From NCBI RefSeq assembly GCF_002933465.1, contig NZ_PSZE01000015.1, forward strand, positions 1 through 64,000: a DNA stretch of 64,000 nt, written 5' to 3'. Each line of letters begins with the position of its first letter. Position 1 is the stretch's first letter. The notes under the pieces were generated by a model. That model saw nothing but the letters and a program-made list of their open reading frames with translations. It was not told the origin of the DNA and made no database searches. This document shows, in pieces, positions 26,248-35,250 of the stretch. The DNA is from Nocardia nova. GTDB taxonomy: Bacteria; Actinomycetota; Actinomycetes; Mycobacteriales; Mycobacteriaceae. A program made the translations under genes and the position numbers.

Positions 26248-26400
26248 GTGACCACGTTTCCCACCCTGGACGCCGAACTCGCCGCCGCGGCCGCGATGCT
26301 CCCCGACATCAGCATCGCCGACCTACCCGCGGCCCGCACGCCGAACTAGGGCTCGATCCCGGCCGCATCGCCGTCGGCGGGGAGAGCGCCGGGGGCGGGC
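26248..26400 (+). pseudogene. Alpha/beta-hydrolase (HSL/acetyl esterase type) relic
   Basis: A GTG start at 26248 gives 33 codons (TTFPTLDAELAAAAAMLPDI, then SIADLPAARTPN) that look like the N-terminus of an acetyl-hydrolase and stop at 26349. In another frame, from 26343, comes ELGLDPGRIAVGGESAGGG, the nucleophile elbow of the same family. About 100 codons that normally separate these parts, including the oxyanion HGG motif, are missing, and similarity is lost after the elbow. The gene is dead. The stretch from 26400 to 26606 holds nothing recognisable. Confidence 0.65.
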
Positions 26401-26606
26401 GCACGCCGGTCCGGATCACGCCGAAACAGCTGTCCCGCACGACCGCTGTGGGGAAGAATCTGCCGCCGCCGCGGTCGTATGCACGCGCAGCCGCCGGGAC
26501 CCCGACCCCGTGCCACAGCTGCACGACTGGTTCGCCGAGCAGTGGATTCGAGTAGGTGTACGCCGTCGCCGCGCAAACCGGGCACCCGCCTGTTCACTTT
26601 CGTCGG

Positions 26607-28160
26607 CTACGACCGGCTCACCGAACCCGTCGGGTGACGCGCAGCGTCGTCGGCCTCGGCCATCAGTACGCGCCGCAGGATCTTCCCGCTAGGCAGCCGT
26701 GGCACCTCGCCGAATGCGATCGATCGAGGCGCCTTGTAGTGCGCGACCTTGTCACGGCAATAGTCGATCAGTTCTCGCTCGAGGTCCGGTCCCGGAGTCA
26801 CGCCGGGAGCCGGCTGGACGACGGCGTGCACCCGCTGCCCCATGTCCTCGTCCGCTAGTCCGATCACCGCGACATCGAACACCGCGGGGTGCAGGGTGAG
26901 GGCATCCTCGATCTCCTGCGGATAGATGTTCACACCGCCGGAAAGGATCAGATCCGACCGCCGGGCCGACAGGTAGAGATAGCCGTCCTCATCGACGTGG
27001 CCGAGATCGCCGAGCGTGTTCCAGCCCTTGTCGTTGAACGCCTCCGCGGTTTTGGCGGCATCGCCCAGGTACTCGAATCGCTGAATGTCGCTGAACCAGA
27101 CGGTACCCACCTCACCGGGCGGAAGTTCGTTGCCGTCGTCGTCGCAGATGTGCACGACACCTTGAACGGCTTTGCCGACCGAGCCACGGTGACCGAGCCA
27201 CTCAGGGGTGTTGATCATGAAGAATCCTGTTCCCTCACTGCCGGAGTAGAACTCGGTCAGCGTGGGTCCGAACCACTCGATCATGCGTTGTTTGACCTCG
27301 ACCGGACACGGCGCCGCGGCGTGTACGGCCAACCGGAGGCTGGATACGTCGTAGCGGTCTCGAATGTCGTCGGGCAGCTTGAGCATTCGCACGAACATGG
27401 TGGGTACGAACTGCGCGTGGGTGACCCGGAACTCGTCGATGAGCCGCAGAGTCTGCTCGGCGTCGAATTTCTCCATCACGACCGCGGTACCGCCGTTGCG
27501 CACGGTGCCGAGGGTCCAGCCCAGTGGCGCGGCGTGGTAAAGCGGTCCCGGGCTGAGGTAGATGGAGTCGGGTCCGAAGCCGAATGCGGTGCCCATCAGA
27601 TGGTCGATGCCGAGTCCGGCGCCGAAGGGCTGCCCGGTCAGTGTGGGGAGAATTCCCTTGGGGCGTCCCGTCGTTCCGGACGAGTAGAGCATGTAGTAGC
27701 CCTCGGTCTCGTCCTCGATAGGGGTTGCCGGCAGGTCCGCGATCGCGTCCTCGAGCCGCTCGGCATCGGCGGCGCCGGCGTCGACCACCAGACGCGAGGA
27801 CAACTCGGGTGCGGCGGCTGCGGCGGCCTCGGCCAGACCGGTCAGCGATGCCGAGTGGATCAGCATCCGGGCGCCGCAGTTCTCGACGATATAGGCCGCC
27901 TCCTCGGCACTGAGGTGCCAGTTGACCGGCGTATAGAACAGACCTGAGCGCTGTGCGGCCCAGGCGACCGGGAAGACCTCGAGCTGATTACGCATCAGCA
28001 TCGCGATGTGGTCGCCGGGGCGCAGTCCACGAGACCGGAACAGATGCGCGATCCGGTTCGACCGCTGTTCGAGCTCGCGATAGGTGAGCGTGTCACCGCT
28101 GGGCGCCATCACGATCGCGGGCTTGTCTTCGTACCGGGCGGCCAATTCCGTGAGATTCAC
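26607..28160 (-). CDS. Acyl-CoA synthetase (AMP-forming, FadD type)
   Basis: A 517-residue ANL ligase starting at GTG with a GAGG box. Motifs are YSSGTTGRPKG (P-loop), FYSGSEGTG, TLGDLGHVDEDGYLYLSAR, and PSGKILRRVL with the catalytic Lys. It contains FVPTMFVRMLKLP and VHICDDDGNELPP, shared almost word for word with the synthetase at 22850-24412. It is the last gene of a minus-strand run (aldo/keto reductase, synthetase, flavin oxidoreductase, this gene) and lies 64 bp after the previous stop. The acid it activates is not known. Confidence 0.93.
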   Translation of the reverse strand: MNLTELAARYEDKPAIVMAPSGDTLTYRELEQRSNRIAHLFRSRGLRPGDHIAMLMRNQLEVFPVAWAAQRSGLFYTPVNWHLSAEEAAYIVENCGARMLIHSASLTGLAEAAAAAAPELSSRLVVDAGAADAERLEDAIADLPATPIEDETEGYYMLYSSGTTGRPKGILPTLTGQPFGAGLGIDHLMGTAFGFGPDSIYLSPGPLYHAAPLGWTLGTVRNGGTAVVMEKFDAEQTLRLIDEFRVTHAQFVPTMFVRMLKLPDDIRDRYDVSSLRLAVHAAAPCPVEVKQRMIEWFGPTLTEFYSGSEGTGFFMINTPEWLGHRGSVGKAVQGVVHICDDDGNELPPGEVGTVWFSDIQRFEYLGDAAKTAEAFNDKGWNTLGDLGHVDEDGYLYLSARRSDLILSGGVNIYPQEIEDALTLHPAVFDVAVIGLADEDMGQRVHAVVQPAPGVTPGPDLERELIDYCRDKVAHYKAPRSIAFGEVPRLPSGKILRRVLMAEADDAARHPTGSVSRS

Positions 28161-28224
28161 GCCGCAACCTCATTTCTTCTCGTCGAGTATGGCCCCGTGT
28201 TCTGGAGTACGATCGCGACCTGAT

Positions 28225-29190
28225 TCAGCCCTTGTCCGACAGCGCCTTTCGCCAGTCCCCGGGCACGCGGGCGGCGGCGAATTCGCCCGCCAGCCGGTCC
28301 ACGACCGCCTGCACGGTCGGTACATCGTCGATCAGCCCGGTCGAGTGACCGGCGCTCCACACCGACTTCCACGGTTTGATGCCCTCGGGCAGGTTCGGCC
28401 GATGTGCGCCGGTCGGGCGCGGCAGATTCCGCGGGTCGAGTCCGGCCTGGACGATCGAGGGTTCGAGGAAGCTCGCGGGCAGGCCGGCAATCGCATCGGT
28501 GAACAGTACGTCCTCGCTCCTGGAGGTGACCAGCATCTGCTTGTGATCGTCGACCGTGCCCGATTCGGCGGTGGCGATGAACCGCGTTCCCATCACGACG
28601 ATATCGGCGCCGAGGGCGAGAGCGGCCGCGATCCCGTTGCCATCGGCGATACCGCCGGCCAGCATGATCCGGCCGTCGAACATGCCCCGCACCTTCGGCA
28701 GGAACGAGAACGGCGACAGGGTGCCCGCATGCCCGCCCGCACCCGCGCAGACCAGCATGAGCCCATCGACACCGGCCGCTATGGCCTTCTCCGCATGCCG
28801 GATGGTCGTCACATCATGGAAGACCTGGCCACCCCATTCGTGGGCGGCCTCGACGACCTCGCGCGGGTCGCCCATATTCGTCAGGATCAACGGCGCCCGA
28901 TGTCGGCGCACCGTGGCCAGCGCGCGGTCGCGGGCTTGCTTGTCCAGGGCCGCGGATGCCAGCATATTCACGCAGAACGGCGCGAAATCGCCTCCGGCGT
29001 CCACGGTCTGCTTCTCGGCCTCGCGGATGGCGTGCAGCCACGTATCCAAGGTTTCCGGACGACGCGGGTTGGCAGACGGGAACGCGCCGATGATGCCGGC
29101 TCGGCACGAGGCGATCACCAGGTCGAGGTTGGAGACGATGAACATCGGCGCCGCCATGACCGGCAGCCGCAGCGAGTTCCAGTTGATCAT
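28225..29190 (-). CDS. Nitronate monooxygenase/2-nitropropane dioxygenase-type flavoprotein
   Basis: A 321-residue TIM-barrel FMN protein. LPVMAAPMFIVSN opens the barrel; AGAGGHAG supplies the FMN/active-site His region; LAGGIADGNGIAAALALGAD and VVMGTRF bind the FMN phosphate. Many members in acyl-CoA gene clusters are not nitronate oxidases but act as flavin-dependent enoyl reductases or oxidases (for example IpdC in steroid catabolism). Its ATG overlaps the upstream synthetase stop by 4 bp. Substrate unknown. Confidence 0.88.
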   Translation of the reverse strand: MINWNSLRLPVMAAPMFIVSNLDLVIASCRAGIIGAFPSANPRRPETLDTWLHAIREAEKQTVDAGGDFAPFCVNMLASAALDKQARDRALATVRRHRAPLILTNMGDPREVVEAAHEWGGQVFHDVTTIRHAEKAIAAGVDGLMLVCAGAGGHAGTLSPFSFLPKVRGMFDGRIMLAGGIADGNGIAAALALGADIVVMGTRFIATAESGTVDDHKQMLVTSRSEDVLFTDAIAGLPASFLEPSIVQAGLDPRNLPRPTGAHRPNLPEGIKPWKSVWSAGHSTGLIDDVPTVQAVVDRLAGEFAAARVPGDWRKALSDKG

Positions 29191-30800
29191 GTGTTGTCCA
29201 CCTTGGCGAAGTGTGTCTTCCGCAGGTCGGCCTTGCGGACCTTGCCCACCGCGGTACGCGGCAGTTCGTCGACGATCGTCAGCTTTTCGGGAGTCTTCTG
29301 CTTCGCCAGACCGGAGGCGGCGAAGTGCCGGCGGACCTCTTCGAGATCCAGTTCCGCACCGGGGGCGAGCACCACGACCGCGGCCGCGACCTCGCCGTAG
29401 CGGTCGTCCGGCGCGGCCACCACCACACCCTCGGCGACGGCCGGGTGGGCACCCAGCACATCCTCGATCTGGCCGGAGGAGATCGTCTCGCCCGCACGGA
29501 TGATGACGTCCTTGAGCCGATCGGTGATCGAGATCCGGCCGTCAGCGTCGAGGTGCCCGAGGTCGCCGGTGCGCATCCACCCGTCATCGGTGAATGCAGC
29601 CCGGTCGAGGGAAGAGTCGCGGTAGCCGACGAACTGGTCCGGCCCACGGGTGACGATCTCGCCGTCGACCCCCACCGGGACATCGCGGCCCTCGGGGTCG
29701 AGAACGCGGACCTCGACACCGGGCAGCGGCGAACCGTCGGTGTGGATGCGGACCTCCGGCGGATCGTCGACAGCGCAGACGGTGATGGTCGGATGCTCGG
29801 TCGAGCCGTAGCACCGGTAGGTCGTGATGCCGGCCGCCGCGGCGCGCCTACCGAGTTCGTCCGGGACCGTCGCCGCGCCCAGCATCAACTCGGTGAGGCT
29901 GGCCAGCTTGTCGCCGCGGTCGGCGACATCGAGGATGCCGGTCAGGTGGAACGGGGTGCCGACCGTGGATGTGACGCCGTACGAGGCGATCAGCTCGACC
30001 GCGGCGCGCGGATCCCAGTTCTCCAGATACACGGTTTTGGTGCCGTGCAGGATCGGCCGGAGCACAGTGCCCACGCCCGCGATGTGACCGGGCGGGAACG
30101 ACACCAGATGCACCGCTCCCGCGGACGCGTCCTGTAGATGCGGGAGCGTGCGTTGCTCGGCGAGTAGTGAATTATGGCTGTGCTGGACACCTTTCGGCGC
30201 CGACGTGGTCCCGGAGGTGTAGACCAGCAGACACACGTCGTCGGAGTGCACGCGCGGGACGCGGTAGGTGCCGTCGCGATCGAGTTGTGCCCAGTTCGTC
30301 GCGCCCGGATAGTCGCCGTCGCCGACCACCACGATCCGCTCGAGGGTGGCGACCGCGGACAGTTCCGCGATCCGGTCGCTGTAGCGAGTGGATCGAACTC
30401 GCTCCGGCATGATCAGGACCTTCGCCTCGGACTCCGCGAGGATGAACGACAACTCGGCCGGGCCGTAGATGTGCACCACCGGAACCAGCGTCGCGCCGGT
30501 GAGCAGCACCGCCTCGTAGGCCACCGAACATTCGAAGCGGCTCGGCAATTGGACGACCACCGTGTCACCGGGACCGATACCCATCCCCTGCAACGCGGCC
30601 GCGATTCGCCGCGCCTCGCGGTGGATCTCGCCCACCGAACTGTCGATCAGCGCGTCGGTACCGGCGAAGACCACTGCGGTGTCCGCGTACTTCTCGCCGC
30701 CCTCCTCGAGGGCGTCGACGACGGTGCGGTCGGAGTACCAGCCGTCTCGATACCACTTGGCGCGCAATGCTTCCGGATCGTGGGTGGCGATGTCGGTCAT
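29187..30800 (-). CDS. Acyl-CoA synthetase (AMP-forming), cyclohexanecarboxylate/short-acid type
   Basis: The 537-residue protein starts at MTDIATHDPEALRAKWY; the much longer upstream open frame is the antisense of the aldo/keto reductase gene. Motifs: YTSGTTSAPKG, CYGSTEHPT, RTGDLGHLDADGRISITDR, and AVGKVRKADLRK. The N-terminal AKWYRDGWYSDRTV and VHIYGP blocks are shared with the partial gene at 63541, so a paralogue lies at the right edge of the window. Its start overlaps the aldo/keto reductase stop and its end overlaps the flavoprotein start, each by 4 bp. Confidence 0.93.
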   Translation of the reverse strand: MTDIATHDPEALRAKWYRDGWYSDRTVVDALEEGGEKYADTAVVFAGTDALIDSSVGEIHREARRIAAALQGMGIGPGDTVVVQLPSRFECSVAYEAVLLTGATLVPVVHIYGPAELSFILAESEAKVLIMPERVRSTRYSDRIAELSAVATLERIVVVGDGDYPGATNWAQLDRDGTYRVPRVHSDDVCLLVYTSGTTSAPKGVQHSHNSLLAEQRTLPHLQDASAGAVHLVSFPPGHIAGVGTVLRPILHGTKTVYLENWDPRAAVELIASYGVTSTVGTPFHLTGILDVADRGDKLASLTELMLGAATVPDELGRRAAAAGITTYRCYGSTEHPTITVCAVDDPPEVRIHTDGSPLPGVEVRVLDPEGRDVPVGVDGEIVTRGPDQFVGYRDSSLDRAAFTDDGWMRTGDLGHLDADGRISITDRLKDVIIRAGETISSGQIEDVLGAHPAVAEGVVVAAPDDRYGEVAAAVVVLAPGAELDLEEVRRHFAASGLAKQKTPEKLTIVDELPRTAVGKVRKADLRKTHFAKVDNT

Positions 30801-31846
30801 GGTTTCACTCCAATCGGCTGCGAGGATCTGCGCAGGTTCTTGTGCCGCAACGCTCGTGGCTCGTAGGCGAGATCGGCGCGCGCGAGCGTCACACCCGGCG
30901 CGACAACCTCGTCGATGAGATCGAGCACCTCGTCGGTCAGCGCGGTCCCCACGACCTTCAACTGGCTTTCCAACTGGTCCATCGTGCGCGGGCCGATGAT
31001 GGTCGAGGTCACCGCGGGGTGGGCGAGAGTGAATCCGAGCGCCAGGGTGATCAGATCCGTGCCCGCCTCGTCCGCGATCTCGTCGAGCCGGTCCAGCAGT
31101 GCCAGCTTGCGTTGCGCGCCTTCGGAATCGATACGCCACGACCCACGACCCAGGCGGCTGAACCGGGCAGCGTCGCCGCCATCGTCGTCACGGCGGTACT
31201 TCCCGGTGAGCCAGCCACCGTTCAACGGACTCCACACGATCGCGCCCATGCCATAGCGCTGACAGGTGGGGAATACGTCGCGCTCGGCGCCGCGCACGAA
31301 GATCGAGTACGGCGGTTGCTCACAGCGCGGCACGATATGTCCGCGGTCGGCGGCCACCCACTGTGCCTCGACGATCGCCTCGGCGGGAAAGGTCGAGGTG
31401 CCGACCATCCGCACCTTGCCGGAACGGACGAGATCCGACAGCGCGCCGAGGGTTTCGTCCAGGTCGGTGGCCTCGTCGAGCCGGTGCACCTGATACAGAT
31501 CGATGTAGTCGGTGCCGAGACGGCGCAGACTGTCCTCACAGGCGCGCACGATCCAGCGCCGCGACGCCCCGCGATGGTTGGGGTCGCGGCTCATCGGATT
31601 GAAGAATTTCGTCGCGACCACCAGATCGTCGCGCCGGCCCGCGATCGCCTTGCCGACGATCTCCTCCGACTCGCCTCGCGAGTACACATCGGCGGTGTCG
31701 ATGAAGTTGATACCCGCCTCGATCGCACGATCGATGATCGCGCGGCAGTCGTCGTGATCGCTGTTGCCCAGCGCTCCGAACGACATCGCGCCCAGGCATA
31801 ACCGCGAGACGGTGACACCGCTACGCCCGAGGTGCTCGAACTCCAT
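30797..31846 (-). CDS. Aldo/keto reductase
   Basis: About 349 residues from the ATG that follows GGAGGACG; an alternative ATG lies 21 bp upstream. Family residues are visible: FIDTADVY (Asp50, Tyr55), ATKF (Lys80) and YQVHRLDE (His121), plus the C-terminal NADPH block TSTIIGPRTMDQLESQL. It reduces a carbonyl or oxidises an alcohol with NADP(H). Together with the synthetase and flavoprotein it forms one translationally coupled unit, suggesting that all act on the same acid. DoxX lies 47 bp upstream on the same strand. Confidence 0.9.
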   Translation of the reverse strand: MEFEHLGRSGVTVSRLCLGAMSFGALGNSDHDDCRAIIDRAIEAGINFIDTADVYSRGESEEIVGKAIAGRRDDLVVATKFFNPMSRDPNHRGASRRWIVRACEDSLRRLGTDYIDLYQVHRLDEATDLDETLGALSDLVRSGKVRMVGTSTFPAEAIVEAQWVAADRGHIVPRCEQPPYSIFVRGAERDVFPTCQRYGMGAIVWSPLNGGWLTGKYRRDDDGGDAARFSRLGRGSWRIDSEGAQRKLALLDRLDEIADEAGTDLITLALGFTLAHPAVTSTIIGPRTMDQLESQLKVVGTALTDEVLDLIDEVVAPGVTLARADLAYEPRALRHKNLRRSSQPIGVKP

Positions 31847-31892
31847 GCTTCGTCCTCCATACTTCATCGTCCCTACGAGACGAGCATCGGCG

Positions 31893-32408
31893 CTAGCTCA
31901 CGACGTCGGGTTCGCGCACCGGGCGGTAGCACGCGCCGAGTAGTGCGGCGGCCGCCACGAGACCGAGCACCACCGACACCGCGAACCCGGCCCAGCCGGC
32001 GAAAAGGTTCTGCCCGAAGATCGCCCAGTCCAGGCTTATCCGTCCCGCTCCGGCGACCGCCACCGAGGCCGCGCCGACCGCGAGGATCAGGTTGTACTCC
32101 CATCCGTTGCCGACGATGAAGAAGCCGTGCCCGCGGTGCACCGTCCACGCCGCCACCGTCATCAACGAGACGAAGGCGGCTGCCGCGAACGGGGTGAGCA
32201 GACCGAGCGCCAACAGGATTCCGCTCCCCACCTCGGTGCCCGCGGCGAGCCAGGCCTGTAGCTTGCCCGGCCGCATCCCGATGCTGTCGAACCATCCCGC
32301 GGTTCCGGGAATTCGACCCCCGCGGAACAGCTTTCCGTAGCCGTGGGCAGCCATGGTCAGCCCCAGGACGATCCGGAGTAGCGCCAACCCCGCGTCGATC
32401 GAAGTCAT
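31893..32408 (-). CDS. DoxX-family membrane protein
   Basis: A 171-residue protein with four hydrophobic segments. The first helix (LALLRIVLGLTMAAHGYGKLF) followed by WFDSIGMRPGKLQAWLAAGTEVGSGILLALGL is the DoxX pattern. DoxX proteins are small quinone-interacting or redox membrane proteins whose precise role is mostly unclear. GGAG precedes the ATG. It follows the large acyl-CoA dehydrogenase by 18 bp, so it probably shares that transcript, which starts behind operator site 34753. Confidence 0.88.
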   Translation of the reverse strand: MTSIDAGLALLRIVLGLTMAAHGYGKLFRGGRIPGTAGWFDSIGMRPGKLQAWLAAGTEVGSGILLALGLLTPFAAAAFVSLMTVAAWTVHRGHGFFIVGNGWEYNLILAVGAASVAVAGAGRISLDWAIFGQNLFAGWAGFAVSVVLGLVAAAALLGACYRPVREPDVVS

Positions 32409-32426
32409 GAGATCTCCTTGCCGAGG

Positions 32427-34727
32427 TCAGGACAGCCGGGCCAGGACCGCGCCGGCGGCACGGTCGCGCAGATTCTCCGGCCGGCCGAGCGCCACCTGGT
32501 TGGCGGTGGCCCGCCGCAACAGCAGGTGCGCGGGATGCTCCCAGGTGAATCCGATTCCGCCGTGGACCTGGATGCAGTTCTCGGCCACCCACACCGCGCC
32601 GTCGAGCGCCGCGGCCGCGGCGACATCGGCGGCGAGCCTGGTCTCGGCGGCGTCAGCGTCGAGCGCCGCGGCTGACAGCACCTGTGCGCGTGCGCCTTCC
32701 GCACGGATCAGCATATCTGCACAACGATGCGAAATGGCTTGGTACGAGCCGATCAGGTGGCCGAACTGCTCGCGCTGTCCGGCCCAGTCCACCGCCAAAG
32801 CCAATGCCCGGTTCGCCACGCCGACCGAATCCGCCGCGAGTACCAGCTGTGCCACCGGCCGGGCCGCGTCGAGAATCCGGGTCACCTCGTCACCGCGGGC
32901 GATGACCTGTGGCTCGACCCCGTCCAGCACCACGACACCAATGGTGCCCGTCACATCCACGGACTCCTGGGGTTCGACTTCGACCTCGATCGGTTTCACC
33001 GTGCACAGGACGAGCTCGCCGGTGTCGGCGTCGCGGGCCAGTACCACCAGCCGCTCGGCGACCGGCGCGCCCGCCACCCGTTCGACCGAACCCGACAGCC
33101 GGGAACCGGCCAGTGCCGGCAGCGATCCGTCGACAGCCCAGCCGTTGTCGTCGACAGGGGCGACGAATGCGGCGGTGGCACCGTCACACACCGCACGCAC
33201 GTCGTCGACGGCACCCGCGTGCCGCAGCACCTCGAGCGCGATCAGTGTCGGGACCAACGGCACCGGGGCGACCGCGTAGCCGGCCTCTTCGACCGCCGCC
33301 GCGAGCAGCCGCAATCCGGCGCCGCCACCACCGAGCTCCTCGGGAAGCGCGAGCCCGGGCAGACCGAACCGAATCAGCTCGTCCCAGAGGCCGATGTCGT
33401 AGTCGGCGGTCTTGGTCGCCCAGGACAGCAGCTGATCGGTGCCGGTGTGCGGCGCCAGCGCCTTGCCGAGCACCTCACGCAGCGCTGCCTCGTCCTCATC
33501 CGGCGGGGTCAGTGGCCGACCCGGTGGAACCACCGCGGGCCGGGTGCCTTCGCCGCGATGCGACGGCAGCCCGAGGACCTGTTCGGCTATGGCGTTGCGC
33601 TGGATTTCGGCCGTGCCGGCGCCGATGGTGGAGGCCCGGGTCATGAGGTAGCCATAGGTCCAGCTTCCTCCGTCGACCGCGCCCGGCGATCGGCCACTGA
33701 GCGCCGCGCCTGATCCGGTCAGCCGCAGCGCAAGCCGATGCAACTGCTGTTCGAACTCCGATTTGACCAGCCGGTTCACCGAGGCGACGCCGCCCGGATC
33801 GACTTGGCGCAGAACGGCATCGAGGGCGCGGGAACTGTTGGCCGCGATAGCCCGCACGCCGGTTTCGACGAAGGCGAGTTCCTGGCGAACCAGAGCGTTG
33901 TCGGCGTAGCCCTGACGGATCGCGAGCGAAAATACCTTGTCCACCAGGCCGCGGTAGCGGAACTCATCGGCGAGGAATGCGGTGGCACGCTCGTGACCGA
34001 GCGAGGTCCGCATCACCGACCAGCCTTTGCCCTCCTCGCCGACCAGGTTCTCCACAGGCACCACGACGTCGTCGAAGAAGACCTCGGCGAAGTGGTACCC
34101 GCCGGAGGCGTCGCGCAGGGGGCGGACGTCGACACCGGGCGAGTTCATCGGGATCAGCAGATAGCTGATGCCGTCGGTGCCACGGCCCGCCGGGCCGGTG
34201 CGCACCAGTGTGAACATCCAGTCGGCGCTGGTGGCCTGGGTGGTCCAGATCTTCTGTCCGGTGACCCGGTAGGTCTCACCATCGCGCACCGCTCTGGTGG
34301 ACAGCGAGGCGAGATCGCTACCTGCGCCGGGCTCGGAAAAGCCCTGGCACCATGTCTCGTCGGCCCGCAGCAACGGCTCGAGAAAACGCTTCTTCTGCGC
34401 CTCGGTGCCATAGACGATCAGGGTGGGCGCGACGATGAAGGCGATCGGATTCGGATGCTTCGGCACCCCCGCGGCGCTGGTCATGCGGTAGTAGTCGAGT
34501 TGATCCTCGAGTCCGAGCTCGAGCCCGCCGACTGCTGTGGGCCAGCCCGGGGCCGCAACACCGGCGTCGACCATTTCCGACTGCCACGCCCGCGCGGCCG
34601 CGGCACGCTCACGCGAGGTCTCCGGCCGTGGACGCCGCGCGTAGTCGTCGAGCAACGCGGTCAAACGCGCACGCCAGTCGCCCTGTCCGGTCATCTGCTC
34701 CACCGACCCTGTCGTCGATCCCACCAC
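32427..34727 (-). CDS. Double-domain acyl-CoA dehydrogenase (FadE34-like fusion)
   Basis: A 766-residue protein made of two complete acyl-CoA dehydrogenase units. Unit 1 (about 15-395) has CQGFSEPGAGSDLASL, GQKIWTTQATSADW and IGAGTAEIQRNAIAEQVLG. Unit 2 (about 415-766) starts at DEDEAALREVL, has a divergent middle, and ends with QREQFGHLIGSYQAISHRCADM and QVHGGIGFTWEHPAHLLLRRA. Fused alpha-beta pairs of this kind (FadE34, heterotetramer FadE28-29) act on bulky ring-bearing acyl-CoAs such as steroid side chains. GTG 34727 follows GAGGAGG; an ATG at 34694 with GGAG is an alternative. Operator site 2 lies 26 bp upstream. Confidence 0.92.
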   Translation of the reverse strand: MVGSTTGSVEQMTGQGDWRARLTALLDDYARRPRPETSRERAAAARAWQSEMVDAGVAAPGWPTAVGGLELGLEDQLDYYRMTSAAGVPKHPNPIAFIVAPTLIVYGTEAQKKRFLEPLLRADETWCQGFSEPGAGSDLASLSTRAVRDGETYRVTGQKIWTTQATSADWMFTLVRTGPAGRGTDGISYLLIPMNSPGVDVRPLRDASGGYHFAEVFFDDVVVPVENLVGEEGKGWSVMRTSLGHERATAFLADEFRYRGLVDKVFSLAIRQGYADNALVRQELAFVETGVRAIAANSSRALDAVLRQVDPGGVASVNRLVKSEFEQQLHRLALRLTGSGAALSGRSPGAVDGGSWTYGYLMTRASTIGAGTAEIQRNAIAEQVLGLPSHRGEGTRPAVVPPGRPLTPPDEDEAALREVLGKALAPHTGTDQLLSWATKTADYDIGLWDELIRFGLPGLALPEELGGGGAGLRLLAAAVEEAGYAVAPVPLVPTLIALEVLRHAGAVDDVRAVCDGATAAFVAPVDDNGWAVDGSLPALAGSRLSGSVERVAGAPVAERLVVLARDADTGELVLCTVKPIEVEVEPQESVDVTGTIGVVVLDGVEPQVIARGDEVTRILDAARPVAQLVLAADSVGVANRALALAVDWAGQREQFGHLIGSYQAISHRCADMLIRAEGARAQVLSAAALDADAAETRLAADVAAAAALDGAVWVAENCIQVHGGIGFTWEHPAHLLLRRATANQVALGRPENLRDRAAGAVLARLS

Positions 34728-34752
34728 GCCTCCTCAACCATTCTCAATAAGC

Positions 34753-34768
34753 ACTAGGTTAACTTAGT
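34753..34768. promoter_or_regulatory. 16-bp operator-like palindrome (site 2)
   Basis: ACTAGGTTAACTTAGT is nearly symmetric around GTTAAC and lies 26 bp before the GTG of the double acyl-CoA dehydrogenase gene. It fits the pattern ACnTrGTtwACTAnGT with changes at two weakly conserved positions. Confidence 0.6.
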
Positions 34769-34818
34769 CATAGATTACAGCTCCGTCATCACAAGCGGAA
34801 GGCCCGGACACCGGACTC

Positions 34819-35250
34819 TCACCGGTCGGGCAGCAGCAGCTTGTTCGCGGCAATCCGGAATGCCTCGCTCAACGCGACCGCCCCCGGGCGTCCCTCGACG
34901 GTGTTGACGTCGACCGAACGCGATACCGCGACCGGACTGCCGTTCTGGAACAGGCCGGCCTCGTGCCCGATCGAGGTCCGGCCGATCCGGCCTACCCCGA
35001 TCCCGAGCTGAACAGCGCCCGGGTACCGCACTTCCGCGAGATAGTCGATCTCGACGTGGGCCAGAACCGTACGCAGCGGCTCACCGTCCGGCACCAGAGC
35101 TGCGATGGCGCGATTCAACACCACGCGTCCCTCTTCGAAGAATCGGGCAATCGCAACATTGTTCACGTGGCCGAGAGTGTCGACATCGGCGAAGACCAGG
35201 CTGATCTCACGCCGGCACGGGTACATCTCGAGCGGCAGGCGATCGTTCAT
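34819..35250 (-). CDS. Hotdog acyl-CoA thioesterase (4HBT/FcbC-like)
   Basis: The 143-residue protein starts at MNDRLPLEMYPCRREI; the longer open frame upstream is a shadow of the neighbouring gene. It has the 4-hydroxybenzoyl-CoA thioesterase layout: FADVDTLGHVNNVAIARFFEEGR (Asp and His at the active site), then VEIDYLAEVRYPGAV and a long central helix. It hydrolyses acyl-CoA to free acid and CoA. Its ATG overlaps the stop of the next thioesterase gene by 4 bp. Confidence 0.88.
   Translation of the reverse strand: MNDRLPLEMYPCRREISLVFADVDTLGHVNNVAIARFFEEGRVVLNRAIAALVPDGEPLRTVLAHVEIDYLAEVRYPGAVQLGIGVGRIGRTSIGHEAGLFQNGSPVAVSRSVDVNTVEGRPGAVALSEAFRIAANKLLLPDR

Noticed and set aside
28084..29400. 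438-residue plus-strand open frame
   Set aside because: Antisense to the flavin oxidoreductase and the synthetase ends; Arg/His-rich without motifs.
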